From Pseudomonadales bacterium (GTDB lineage: Bacteria; Pseudomonadota; Gammaproteobacteria; Pseudomonadales; Pseudohongiellaceae), in contig JACKOK010000001.1 in the NCBI GenBank assembly GCA_024234365.1, forward strand, positions 124,001 through 188,000: a stretch of 64,000 nucleotides of DNA, read 5' to 3'. The notes below the pieces were generated by a model. That model was not told the origin of the DNA, searched no databases, and worked only from the letters and a program-made list of their open reading frames with translations. Positions 42,617 to 50,788 of this stretch are shown one piece after another (position 1 is the stretch's first letter; each line of letters opens with the position of its first letter). The position numbers were made by a program, and so were the translations under genes.

Positions 42617-42722
42617 AACGTCAGGAGATTGCTGTTACGGGCCGTGAGCCGCCAGGGATGGCGGCGGCAGAGCCTCCAGGGATGGATTCACGGCGTGCCC
42701 GAAACAGTAATCTCCTGGCGTT
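42617..42722. repeat. Large palindromic element C (CCAGGGATGG family)
   Basis: Arms of 26 bases (42617-42642 and 42697-42722) are inverted with few mismatches and enclose two CCAGGGATGG cores and GATTCACGGCG. A diverged copy of the left arm lies at 42571-42600. It fills the 340 bp between bufA and ubiJ, apart from the bufA promoter, and is related to elements A and B near glnA. Confidence 0.65.
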
Positions 42723-42738
42723 CCGGGTGGGGAATCAC

Positions 42739-43362
42739 TCAAACCTGCAAGCGTCTGCGCAGGCGCTCCACGCGGGCGCTGAGCCGGTCTACTGTCAGTT
42801 TGAGTTCATCCACCTGGGTGCTGAAATGCGCGAACTCGTGCCGGTTGGGCAGAATCGCCGCCTCTTCGTGCAGGTATTCCTCGATATCCAGGCGCAGGGT
42901 CTCGACGGCCTGTTGGCTCCATTGGTGCGAGTGGCGTGCCCATTGGCCCAGCGGGTGGCTGAGCACATCGCCAAACACGCTGGCAAAATGTGCCTCCCAG
43001 TCGATTTCCAGCCCGCTGATGATGCGGTGCAGCGCCTGGATGACATGGGTGTCGCCGGAAAGCGCAATATCGGGGGAAAACAGGGCGTCCGTCTGCCCAC
43101 CACTGGTGGCGAGCCGTGCCAGCGCCGCGGCCGTGGCGCTGATGGCGGCATCCGGCTCTGCCTCGTAGACACTACGCAGGGACAGCGAGTTTTCTTCTAC
43201 CACCAGGGTCAGGGTGCAGGGCAGAACAGTTCTGCACTCCAGGCTTACCGCCTTGCCGCTCAGGGCTTGCAGTTGCCTGCGTGCCGCCGGGTCCTGTGCC
43301 AGCACGGCATTGAGCAGAGCCTCGATGGGGGCGGTGAGTGCGGAGCTGAGCATGGCATTCAT
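42739..43362 (-). CDS. ubiJ: Ubiquinone biosynthesis accessory factor UbiJ
   Basis: The 207-residue protein has an N-terminal SCP2 lipid-binding domain (about 10-110) and a C-terminal helical region ending in a coiled coil (DELKLTVDRLSARVERLRRR). UbiJ binds ubiquinone intermediates and organises the soluble Ubi complex with UbiK. It follows ubiE by 13 bp, the classical ubiE-ubiJ-ubiB order, except that ubiB is here 2.6 kb away beyond the inserted bufABC unit. Confidence 0.92.
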   Translation of the reverse strand: MNAMLSSALTAPIEALLNAVLAQDPAARRQLQALSGKAVSLECRTVLPCTLTLVVEENSLSLRSVYEAEPDAAISATAAALARLATSGGQTDALFSPDIALSGDTHVIQALHRIISGLEIDWEAHFASVFGDVLSHPLGQWARHSHQWSQQAVETLRLDIEEYLHEEAAILPNRHEFAHFSTQVDELKLTVDRLSARVERLRRRLQV

Positions 43363-43375
43363 GGTCTATGCCGTC

Positions 43376-44161
43376 TCAGGCGGCGGACGCGGCTTTATAG
43401 CCGATGTGGATGGCGCAGATGCCGCCCATGACATCGTGGTAGCGGCAGTCGCTGAAACCTGCGTTCTCCATCATGCCCTTGAGCGTCTCCTGGTCCGGGT
43501 GCATGCGGATGGACTCGACCAGATAGCGATAACTGTCGGCGTCACCGGTCACCAGTTTGCCCACGATTGGCCACAGGGTGGAGTAACCGTCATAAGCCTT
43601 GCCGAGCAGTTCATGGCGTGGCTTGGAGAATTCGAGCACCAGGGCGCGGCCGCCCGGCTTGAGGCTGGCGTACATGGAGCGCAGGGCCGCGTCCTTGTCG
43701 GTGACATTGCGCAGGCCGTAGGCGATGCAGATGCAATCAAAGGTGTTCTCGGCGAAGGGCAGGCATTCGGCATTCACCTGGGCGTAGGAGACGTTGCTGG
43801 TAACGCCCTTGTCGATCAGGCGGTCGCGGCCCACCTGCAGCATGGAGGCATTGATGTCTGCCAGTACCACCCGTCCGCTTGTTCCAACCAGGGAGGAGAA
43901 GCGCAGCGTGAAATCGCCTGTTCCCCCCGCCAGGTCCAGCACACACTGGCCAGGCCGAATGCCGCTCAGCTCTACCGTGAAGCGCTTGATCAGGCGATGG
44001 GTGCCGAGGGACATCAGATCGTTCATCACGTCGTATTTGCTGGCGACGGAATGGAAGACCTGCCCCACACGACGTACCTTGTCCTCAACCGGGATCTGCT
44101 CGTAACCGAAATGGGTAGTGTTTGAAGAGCTTGTGGATTGTGGGTCTTGGTCCCGGGACAT
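43376..44161 (-). CDS. ubiE: Ubiquinone/menaquinone C-methyltransferase UbiE
   Basis: The 261-residue class I SAM methyltransferase methylates the quinone ring. Signatures are FGYEQIPVEDKVRRVGQVFHSVASKYDVMNDLMS, VLDLAGGTGDFT, the GLRNVTDKDAALRSMY motif, and PGGRALVLEFSKP. An AGGAG lies six bases before the ATG at 44161, which is preferred to an earlier in-frame ATG. It follows the DUF971 gene by 75 bp. Confidence 0.97.
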   Translation of the reverse strand: MSRDQDPQSTSSSNTTHFGYEQIPVEDKVRRVGQVFHSVASKYDVMNDLMSLGTHRLIKRFTVELSGIRPGQCVLDLAGGTGDFTLRFSSLVGTSGRVVLADINASMLQVGRDRLIDKGVTSNVSYAQVNAECLPFAENTFDCICIAYGLRNVTDKDAALRSMYASLKPGGRALVLEFSKPRHELLGKAYDGYSTLWPIVGKLVTGDADSYRYLVESIRMHPDQETLKGMMENAGFSDCRYHDVMGGICAIHIGYKAASAA

Positions 44162-44236
44162 GGAGCACTCCTGCAGGCCCGCGTTCATCGCGGCAGTGGA
44201 TTGTTGGCAGGTGTCATCAACACATGCGCGTGGCTG

Positions 44237-44665
44237 TCAGGCTTTCGGTGGTGACAGCGGGGCTATGGTAATCACTTGCACCGCCTCTGACAATGAAGCC
44301 GCGTCCGGCTGCGGTTCGCGGCTGGCGCCCGCCTGTTCAAGATCGTGCAGGTATTGCCCCCAGAGCTCTGTTTGCCGCAGGCAGAGATCGTGCAGGTATT
44401 CCCAGCTGTAGAGCCCGGAATCGTGGCCGTCATCAAAACGCAGGCGGATGGCGTAGTGCCCCACGGCTTCTACCTGGAGCAGGCGCACCTGGCGTTTTCC
44501 GCTCTGCAGGACAGCCTGCCCCCTGCCGTGCCCCCGAACCTCGGCCGAGGGGGAGAGCACCCGCAGGAATTCCGCCGGCAATTCATAATGCCTGTCTGGG
44601 GCATAACGCAGTTCGAGGATGCCGGACTTGCGGTGCAGGGTGATGGCAGTGGGAACATCGTTCAT
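44237..44665 (-). CDS. DUF971 (gamma-butyrobetaine hydroxylase N-terminal-like) protein
   Basis: The 142-residue protein matches the DUF971 family: ITLHRKSGILELRYAPDRHYELPAEFLRVLSPSAEV and IRLRFDDGHDSGLYSWEYLHDL. The domain also forms the N terminus of gamma-butyrobetaine hydroxylase, but alone its role is unknown; some relatives are linked to Fe-S cluster assembly. It sits 18 bp after hslU and before ubiE, an arrangement conserved in Pseudomonas. The last 25 residues are unconserved. Confidence 0.88.
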   Translation of the reverse strand: MNDVPTAITLHRKSGILELRYAPDRHYELPAEFLRVLSPSAEVRGHGRGQAVLQSGKRQVRLLQVEAVGHYAIRLRFDDGHDSGLYSWEYLHDLCLRQTELWGQYLHDLEQAGASREPQPDAASLSEAVQVITIAPLSPPKA

Positions 44666-44683
44666 GGCGGTGCTGTCCGTTCC

Positions 44684-46024
44684 TTACAGGATGAAGCGGC
44701 TCAGATCCTCGTTGCGGGCAAGGTCGCTGAGGTGCTTGTCCACATAGGCTGCATCAATGATCAGGGGGCCACCACCGCCCACGGCATCGTCCGAGGCGGT
44801 GAAGGAGACATCTTCCAGCAGTCGTTCCATGACCGTGTGCAGGCGCCGTGCACCGATATTTTCGGTGCGCTCGTTCACCTCAAAGGCGATTTCTGCCAGG
44901 CGCGTGATGCCGTCGGCGGCAAACTCCACCTGCAGGTTTTCCGTGGCAAGCAAGGCCTGGTACTGCTCGGTCAGCGAGCAGCTCGGTTCCGACAGGATGC
45001 GTTCAAAATCCTTTGCGGTGAGCGCGTCCAGTTCCACGCGAATCGGCAGGCGGCCCTGCAGTTCCGGAATCAGGTCGGAGGGTTTGGACAGGTGGAATGC
45101 CCCCGAGGCGATAAAGAGAATGTGATCAGTCTTTACGCTGCCGTATTTGGTGGTGATGGTGGAGCCCTCGATCAGTGGCAGCAGGTCACGCTGCACGCCT
45201 TCCCGGGACACGCCGCTGCTGCCGGTGTCATTGCGCACGGTAACCTTGTCGATTTCGTCGATGAAGACGATACCGGTCTGCTCGCTCACTTCAATCGCGC
45301 GGGTGCGGATTTCCTCTTCGTTTACCAGTTTGGCAGCCTCTTCCTCCTTCAGCAGACGGAAGGCTTCCTTCACAGGAAGGCGCCGGGTCTTTTTCTTTCC
45401 GGAATTCATGTTGGAGAACATGCTCTTCAACTGACTGGTCATTTCCTCCAGGCCAGGGGGCGCCATGATCTCCACGCCGGAGATGCCTTCGGAGACCTTG
45501 ATCTCGATTTCTTTCTCGTCGAGGTCGCCCTCGCGCAGTTTCTTGCGGAACAACTGACGGGTGTTGGAATCGCCTTTTTCCGGCAACTCTTCACCCTCCA
45601 TGCCACGGGCAGGAGGCAGCAGCGCGTCGAGAATGCGATCCTCTGCGGCGTTTTCCGCCATATGCTGTACCTTGCGAATCTGCTCTTCGCGCAGCATCTT
45701 CACGGCCACGTCCACCAGATCGCGGACGATGGAATCGACATCTCTTCCGACATAGCCCACCTCGGTGAATTTGGTTGCCTCGACCTTGATGAAGGGGGCG
45801 TTGGCCAGCCTGGCCAGACGGCGGGCGATTTCCGTCTTGCCAACACCGGTCGGGCCAATCATCAGAATGTTCTTGGGGGTGATTTCCTGGCGGATGCTTT
45901 CCGGCAGTTGCATGCGGCGCCAGCGATTGCGCAGGGCGATGGCAACGGCCCGCTTGGCGGCCTTTTGTCCGACGATGAAACGGTCGAGTTCAGAAGCGAT
46001 TTCTCGCGGGGTCATGCTGGTCAT
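44684..46024 (-). CDS. hslU: HslU unfoldase of the HslUV protease
   Basis: The 446-residue AAA+ ATPase feeds substrates to HslV. It starts MTSMTPREIASELDRFIVGQ; Walker A is GPTGVGKTE (near 62), the pore loop is GYVGRD, Walker B is IVFIDEIDKV, followed by the SREGVQRDLLPLIEG segment and the C-terminal LSRFIL tail that inserts into HslV. An I domain of normal size occupies about 110-240. It follows hslV by 75 bp. Confidence 0.97.
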   Translation of the reverse strand: MTSMTPREIASELDRFIVGQKAAKRAVAIALRNRWRRMQLPESIRQEITPKNILMIGPTGVGKTEIARRLARLANAPFIKVEATKFTEVGYVGRDVDSIVRDLVDVAVKMLREEQIRKVQHMAENAAEDRILDALLPPARGMEGEELPEKGDSNTRQLFRKKLREGDLDEKEIEIKVSEGISGVEIMAPPGLEEMTSQLKSMFSNMNSGKKKTRRLPVKEAFRLLKEEEAAKLVNEEEIRTRAIEVSEQTGIVFIDEIDKVTVRNDTGSSGVSREGVQRDLLPLIEGSTITTKYGSVKTDHILFIASGAFHLSKPSDLIPELQGRLPIRVELDALTAKDFERILSEPSCSLTEQYQALLATENLQVEFAADGITRLAEIAFEVNERTENIGARRLHTVMERLLEDVSFTASDDAVGGGGPLIIDAAYVDKHLSDLARNEDLSRFIL

Positions 46025-46099
46025 AATAGCGTTCCTGCCTGAGTGTGCGGCACTGTGTAGCTTCGGCCGGGCACAAGATGTCAGTCATGGGCCGAAGTA

Positions 46100-46639
46100 T
46101 CAGAACTCCAGCTCCTCAATGGTGTGATTCTGGTTGGTGAAGACACAGATATCGCCGGCAATTTTCAGGGAGCTCTCCACGATGGTGCGGGCATCCAGGT
46201 CGGTGTTGTGGTACAGCGCCCGCGCGGCAGACAAGGCGAAAGGGCCGCCGGAACCGATGGCCATCAGAGAATCCTCGGGCTCAATGACATCGCCGTTGCC
46301 GGTGATGATCAGGGAGGCCTCCCGGTCGGCCACGATGAGCAGTGCTTCAAGGCGGCGCAGTGCCCGGTCTGTACGCCAGAGCTTGGCCAGTTCAACCGCT
46401 GCCCTGACCAGTTTGCCGTGATGCTTTTCCAGTTGTTCCTCGAAGCGCTCGAAGAGCGTGAAGGCATCGGCCGTACCGCCGGCAAAACCGGCTATCACCT
46501 GGTCCTTGTAAAGACGGCGCACCTTGCGTGCATTGCCCTTCATGACCGTATTGCCCTGGGAAACCTGGCCATCACCACCGACGACAACCTTGTTGCCACG
46601 CCGTACCGAGACGATCGTGGTGCCACGATATTGTTCCAA
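46100..46639 (-). CDS. hslV: HslV peptidase of the HslUV protease
   Basis: HslV is a threonine protease whose nucleophile is the first Thr of TTIVSVRRGNKVVVGGDGQVS. No ATG directly precedes it. The best start is TTG at 46639, giving MEQYRG before the Thr, the same short leader seen in beta-proteobacterial HslV, with GGGAG eight bases upstream. An in-frame ATG at 46702 would add 21 more residues and seems unlikely. The rest is standard: FAGGTADAFTLFERFE, TDRALRRLEA, GNGDVIEPE and GSGGPFA. About 179 residues. Confidence 0.95.
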   Translation of the reverse strand: MEQYRGTTIVSVRRGNKVVVGGDGQVSQGNTVMKGNARKVRRLYKDQVIAGFAGGTADAFTLFERFEEQLEKHHGKLVRAAVELAKLWRTDRALRRLEALLIVADREASLIITGNGDVIEPEDSLMAIGSGGPFALSAARALYHNTDLDARTIVESSLKIAGDICVFTNQNHTIEELEF

Positions 46640-46753
46640 ATTCCTGACTCCCGCTATCTCCGCCTGGACGCGGAGCGTGCTGTGTGATTGATGAGTTGGC
46701 AAACGCCTGAGAAGGCGATATGGGGCGCGTGTCGTTGAAATTCAAGCAACGGG

Positions 46754-47425
46754 CTACTGATTCAGGCCGATGCGGATGCTGTCGATGCCGTTGCTGCGTA
46801 GAATGCGCTCGGCCTGATTGGCCTGCTCGCGTGAGGGGTAAGGCCCGGCCTGTACGAGAAACAGGGTTTTTCCCAGCAGGGCTTCTTTTTTGATGCGTGC
46901 GGACAGGCCCAGGGTATTGAGGCGTTCGCTCTGCGCCAGTGCCGAGGATTCCTGGGCAAAGGCACCGGCCTGGATCATGAAGCTGCCGTCACCGGCCTGG
47001 ACATTCGCAGGGGGCGTTGCGGCAGGGCTTGCCGTGGCCGTGGCCGTGGCCGTGGCGGGTGCCGGGGTGCTGGCTGTTGGCACGGGTTCGCTTCTGGAGG
47101 CAGGCATATTGTCCACAATCACTTCGTAATTGGGCAGCTCCTTGTAGAACTCCAGCTGCAGACGGGCGGCCGCCTGCTCCAGCTCTTCATTGCGTCGTTG
47201 CTGGGCGGCAAGCGCTTCCGCTTCGCGCTCCTGTGGCGTTTGTGCCTGCATCTCTCCCACGGGGGGCAGAATGCCGGACAGATAAATGAGGAACGAGGCA
47301 AAAAACCCCAGTGCCAGCCCGGTGAGCAGGCCGGTCAGCAGCATGCCCTTGCTGGGCGGAGGCGGTGGGGGCGGTGTGGCCTCCGTGCGTCTCTTATTGC
47401 GGGTTTTGGCAAAATCATGGGCCAT
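46754..47425 (-). CDS. FtsN-like SPOR-domain division protein
   Basis: The 223-residue protein has a basic, proline-rich cytoplasmic start, one membrane helix (about 28-52), a Gln/Glu/Ala-rich helix, an Ala-Thr-Pro linker and a C-terminal SPOR domain (about 147-222; FMIQAGAFAQESSALAQSERL, FLVQAGPYPSREQANQAERIL) that binds denuded peptidoglycan at the septum. Being next to hslVU and priA, it corresponds to FtsN. A run of four GCCGTG hexamers at 47031-47054 encodes an Ala-Thr repeat in the linker and may vary in length between strains. Confidence 0.85.
   Translation of the reverse strand: MAHDFAKTRNKRRTEATPPPPPPPSKGMLLTGLLTGLALGFFASFLIYLSGILPPVGEMQAQTPQEREAEALAAQQRRNEELEQAAARLQLEFYKELPNYEVIVDNMPASRSEPVPTASTPAPATATATATASPAATPPANVQAGDGSFMIQAGAFAQESSALAQSERLNTLGLSARIKKEALLGKTLFLVQAGPYPSREQANQAERILRSNGIDSIRIGLNQ
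47031..47054. repeat. Hexamer tandem repeat in the FtsN-like gene
   Basis: Four perfect copies of GCCGTG, keeping frame, encode alternating Ala-Thr in the periplasmic linker. Confidence 0.8.
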
Positions 47426-47524
47426 GGAGATTTTTGTAGATCCTGTGCGTGGAGCGATGCGGGCACATTATCCAGAAAAAACACCCGTTCAACCACTGTT
47501 ATCGGCGTGTGGGGAGGCGGGGGT

Positions 47525-49789
47525 TCAGATCATGTCCTGTGGATCCACATCCACGGACCAGCGGACCGTGCGGGCGCTCTTCAGACTCTCCAGTGCCGGA
47601 CAAAGTGCGCTCAGCAGTTGCTGCAGCGCAGGGCGCTGGGGGCACTGGAAGAGCAGTTGTGCCCGAAAGCGATTGTGGCGTTTTTCCATCGGCGAGGGCA
47701 GGGGGCCCAGTATCTGTACTCCGGCAATCCCCATGGTATTGGCGAGGTGTGTGGCCAACTCCCGCGCTTCCTGCAGAAAGCTCTCCGGCGCTTGTGTACT
47801 GACCGCCTCGGCGCGCAGCAGGGTCAGGTGAGTGAATGGTGGCATACCGGCAGTGCGGCGCTCCTCCAGCAACGTGCGGGCAAAGGCCCCGTAGCCCTGT
47901 GTGACCAGGGTTTGCAGTGTCTGGTGCGTGGCGTGCCGGGTCTGGATCAGCACTTCGCCGGGAGTATCGGCCCGCCCGGCGCGTCCAGCCACCTGCATCA
48001 GCAGCTGGGCCGTGTGTTCCTGGCCACGGAAGTCCGCGCTGAACAGACCGGCATCGGCATCCAGGATCGCCACCAGGGTGACGGCCGGGAAATGATGCCC
48101 CTTGGCCAGCATCTGCGTGCCGATCAGCAGGCAGGGCCGGCCCTGATGCACCTCATTGAGCAGCACGTCCAGATCGTGCTTGCGGCGAGTGCTGTCCCGG
48201 TCCACCCGCAGGACCCGGGTGTCAGCAAACTGTGTTTGCAGGAACTGTTCGATGCGTTGCGTCCCCAGGCCCAGCGCCTGCAGATTGCGGGATTTGCACA
48301 GCGGGCAGAAACGATCTACCGGACGGCGAGCATCACAATGGTGACAGCGCAGATGCGCCTGGGTGCGATGCAGAGTCATACGCGCGGCGCAGTGCGTGCA
48401 TTCAGCCACCCAGCCGCAATCGGCGCACTGCAGGGTAGGGGCAAAACCGCGCCGGTTGATGAAGACCAGTACCTGATTGCCGCGGGCAAGATGGGCATGC
48501 ATCTGGGCCAGCAGGGTGTCTGAAAAACCTTCCCGGAGAACTTCGTGCGTAGTATCGAGGAGTTTGAGTGCCGGCGGGCGGGCCTCGCCTGCGCGGGCGT
48601 TCAGTTGCAAATGGGTATAGCGCTCAGCGAGGGCATTGTGCAGGCTTTCCAGGCTGGGTGTGGCAGAGCCGAGCACGATGCTGATGCCCTCGCTGCGTGC
48701 GCGCACAATGCCGAGGTCGCGGGCGGAATAGCGAAAGCCGTCCTGTTGTTTGAAAGAGCTGTCGTGCTCTTCATCCAGAATAACAATGCCGGGACGTTGC
48801 AAGGGGGTGAACAGGGCGGAACGCGTGCCGATGATGATCTGTGCAACGCCATCGCGTGCCTCCAGCCAGGCATTGAGGCGTTCGCTGTCGGTCAGCCCGG
48901 AATGCAGCACGGCAATATGGCACTGAAAGCGCTGGCGGAAACGGGCAATGGTCTGTGGTGTCAGGCTGATTTCCGGTACCAGCACCAGCGCCTGTCGACC
49001 CTGTGCAAGAACGGCGGCAATGACCTGCAGATACACCTCTGTCTTGCCACTGCCGGTTACACCATCCAGCAGATGACACTGGAACTGGTCGAGCGTCTGG
49101 ACGATGCGGGAGACCGCTGCCTGTTGCTGTTTGTTGAGCGTAAGTGCCTGACGCCGGGCATGTTCCGCGTCATGCGGGGCCGGGGCGGGCGGCAGGCGCT
49201 CCTCCAGCACCAGAAAGCCGTTGGCCTGAAGTGCAATCAGGGCGCTGGCCGAGATATCCAGTTCCGCCACGGCCGATTTGTCCAGGGCGCCGTGCTCACG
49301 CAGAAATTCCACGATTTCCCGCTGCCGTGGTGCGCGACGCAGATTCTCGTCCGTCAGCATCCGGCCAGTCTCACTGAGCTGCCAAACCTTGCGACCGGGG
49401 CGCTCGGCTGGTCTGCCCTGGCGCAGCAGGGCGGGCAGCATGGTGTGAAACACATCCCCTGGTGGGTGCTGGTAATACTGGGCCGCCCACAGATACAGGG
49501 CGACAAGCGATGGGGGCAGCAGGGGCTGGGTGTCCAGCACCTCCAGTGCTGGCCGCAATTTGTCGATGCTGACATGGGTGTCTGTTTCAACAGAGAGCAG
49601 CACCCCAATCAGGGTTCGGGAGCCAAAAGGCACGCGCAGCCGGATTCCGGGCTGCAAAGCCCGGGCCTCCTCCCTGCCGTAGCCTTGCGGAGGCAGATAG
49701 TCGAAGGTCCGGCGCAAAGGGGATGGAACCGCCAGCCTGAGAAGGGTCGCGGAAGCCTCGTGCGCGTTGTCGGCATGATGCTGTGACAT
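47525..49789 (-). CDS. priA: Primosomal replication restart helicase PriA
   Basis: The 754-residue 3'-to-5' helicase restarts stalled forks. The N-terminal DNA-binding region has LRRTFDYLPP and RVPFGSRTLIGVL; Walker A is GVTGSGKTEVY; the DEEH box is VILDEEHDSSFKQQ; and eight cysteines in CADCGWVAECTHC...CHHC...CPLCKS form the zinc domain, followed by helicase motifs V and VI (GTQMLAKGHHFPAV, QVAGRAGRA). The ATG at 49789 suits the family length; the frame is open 64 codons more. The ribosome site is weak. It diverges from the chorismate mutase gene. Confidence 0.95.
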   Translation of the reverse strand: MSQHHADNAHEASATLLRLAVPSPLRRTFDYLPPQGYGREEARALQPGIRLRVPFGSRTLIGVLLSVETDTHVSIDKLRPALEVLDTQPLLPPSLVALYLWAAQYYQHPPGDVFHTMLPALLRQGRPAERPGRKVWQLSETGRMLTDENLRRAPRQREIVEFLREHGALDKSAVAELDISASALIALQANGFLVLEERLPPAPAPHDAEHARRQALTLNKQQQAAVSRIVQTLDQFQCHLLDGVTGSGKTEVYLQVIAAVLAQGRQALVLVPEISLTPQTIARFRQRFQCHIAVLHSGLTDSERLNAWLEARDGVAQIIIGTRSALFTPLQRPGIVILDEEHDSSFKQQDGFRYSARDLGIVRARSEGISIVLGSATPSLESLHNALAERYTHLQLNARAGEARPPALKLLDTTHEVLREGFSDTLLAQMHAHLARGNQVLVFINRRGFAPTLQCADCGWVAECTHCAARMTLHRTQAHLRCHHCDARRPVDRFCPLCKSRNLQALGLGTQRIEQFLQTQFADTRVLRVDRDSTRRKHDLDVLLNEVHQGRPCLLIGTQMLAKGHHFPAVTLVAILDADAGLFSADFRGQEHTAQLLMQVAGRAGRADTPGEVLIQTRHATHQTLQTLVTQGYGAFARTLLEERRTAGMPPFTHLTLLRAEAVSTQAPESFLQEARELATHLANTMGIAGVQILGPLPSPMEKRHNRFRAQLLFQCPQRPALQQLLSALCPALESLKSARTVRWSVDVDPQDMI

Positions 49790-49973
49790 AAGGGTGTGCA
49801 GTGGTTTGTCGGGCCCGGGTGCCAGGGACTGCTCGTGGCTGGGGATGGTACGGGCATTGCCCCTGTACCCGCAACCGGTGACGGTAACAGGAGCGCCTGT
49901 CTCCAAGGGGGGATTTTGTTTATACTCGCCGCCACGACGAAACTCCCGACCACCCCTTTTGGAGAAGATGACA

Positions 49974-50279
49974 ATGGCCACGCAAGCGATACCCGAAGAA
50001 CTGTTACGGGTTCGGGAACAGATCGACCGGATTGATCAGGGTCTGGTGCTGCTGCTTGCCAACCGTTTTGCATTGACCCAACGCGTGGGAGAGCTGAAGG
50101 CGGAGTTCGGTCTGGAGGCGCTCGACCCGGAGCGGGAAAGTCGCAAATTGGCAGAGATTCGCTCGCTGTGTGACAAGCACGCGGTCAATCCCGATCTGGT
50201 GGCAGACATACTCGCGCGCGTGATGGCAGAGGTGGTGCGCAACCATCAGGCCATCAAGGCGAGACAGACAGACGTCTGA
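49974..50279 (+). CDS. Chorismate mutase, AroQ type
   Basis: The 101-residue all-helical protein matches AroQ chorismate mutases: LRVREQIDRIDQGLVLLLANRFALTQRVGELKAE carries the active-site Arg and Lys, with the ESRKLAEIRSLCDKHAVNP and ILARVMAEVVRNHQ helices after it. It turns chorismate to prephenate for Phe and Tyr. It is free-standing, without a fused dehydratase or dehydrogenase. GGAG nine bases before the ATG at 49974 supports that start over the ATG at 49968. Confidence 0.88.
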   Translation: MATQAIPEELLRVREQIDRIDQGLVLLLANRFALTQRVGELKAEFGLEALDPERESRKLAEIRSLCDKHAVNPDLVADILARVMAEVVRNHQAIKARQTDV

Positions 50280-50322
50280 GCGGTTCTGCGAACCCTGTGC
50301 AGACAAATTCTTTGCTTCGTAC

Positions 50323-50350
50323 TTGCGATTCCGCCGCTGTTTGGTAGAAT
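50323..50350 (+). promoter_or_regulatory. Sigma70 promoter of rpmE
   Basis: TTGCGA and TAGAAT boxes 16 bp apart, 88 bp before the rpmE start. Confidence 0.7.
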
Positions 50351-50437
50351 GCCAGCCCGTTTCGCTGGCCGTGCACGACTCCAGAAGTCGAATCCGGCGT
50401 CACGAACCCAGTGAAAACCTATTGATGAGGCAGAGAA

Positions 50438-50647
50438 ATGAAACCCGACATTCACCCAAATTACGTAGACATGACCGCAACCTGCAGCTGCGGCAACGTG
50501 CTGAAGACACGCTCTACGCTGGGCAAAGATATCCTTCTGGACGTCTGTTCAGAGTGCCACCCCTTCTATACTGGCAAGCAGAAGATTCTTGACAGCGGTG
50601 GCCGTGTGGATCGCTTCAAGAAGCGCTTCGGTAACCGCAGCGTCTAA
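50438..50647 (+). CDS. rpmE: 50S ribosomal protein L31 (zinc form)
   Basis: The 69-residue protein starts MKPDIHPNY and has the four zinc cysteines at 16, 18, 37 and 40 (TCSCGN and CSECHPFYTG), so it is the zinc-binding paralogue, not the zinc-free one made under zinc shortage. FKKRFG is the usual C terminus. It has its own promoter and terminator. Gene order priA - rpmE is conserved in relatives. Confidence 0.98.
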   Translation: MKPDIHPNYVDMTATCSCGNVLKTRSTLGKDILLDVCSECHPFYTGKQKILDSGGRVDRFKKRFGNRSV

Positions 50648-50670
50648 GATTTTTTTCGATCCAGTTAAAA

Positions 50671-50702
50671 AGGCGTTGGGGCATGGCTCCAACGCCTTTT
50701 TC
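50671..50702 (+). terminator. Terminator of rpmE
   Basis: AGGCGTTGG / CCAACGCCT stem followed by TTTTTCT, 23 bp after the rpmE stop. The A-rich left flank means it may also act for the opposing mrcA transcript. Confidence 0.9.
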
Positions 50703-50788
50703 TCGTGCGCGCAAAAAATGCCCGGGGCACTGAGAGCTTCCCTGCAGGGGCTGCCGGAAAACGTTTTCAATGCCGCAAGGGCTGGCCG

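Noticed and set aside
49790..49981. N-terminal extension of priA by 64 codons
   Set aside because: It overlaps the promoter and start of the divergent chorismate mutase gene and has no PriA similarity.
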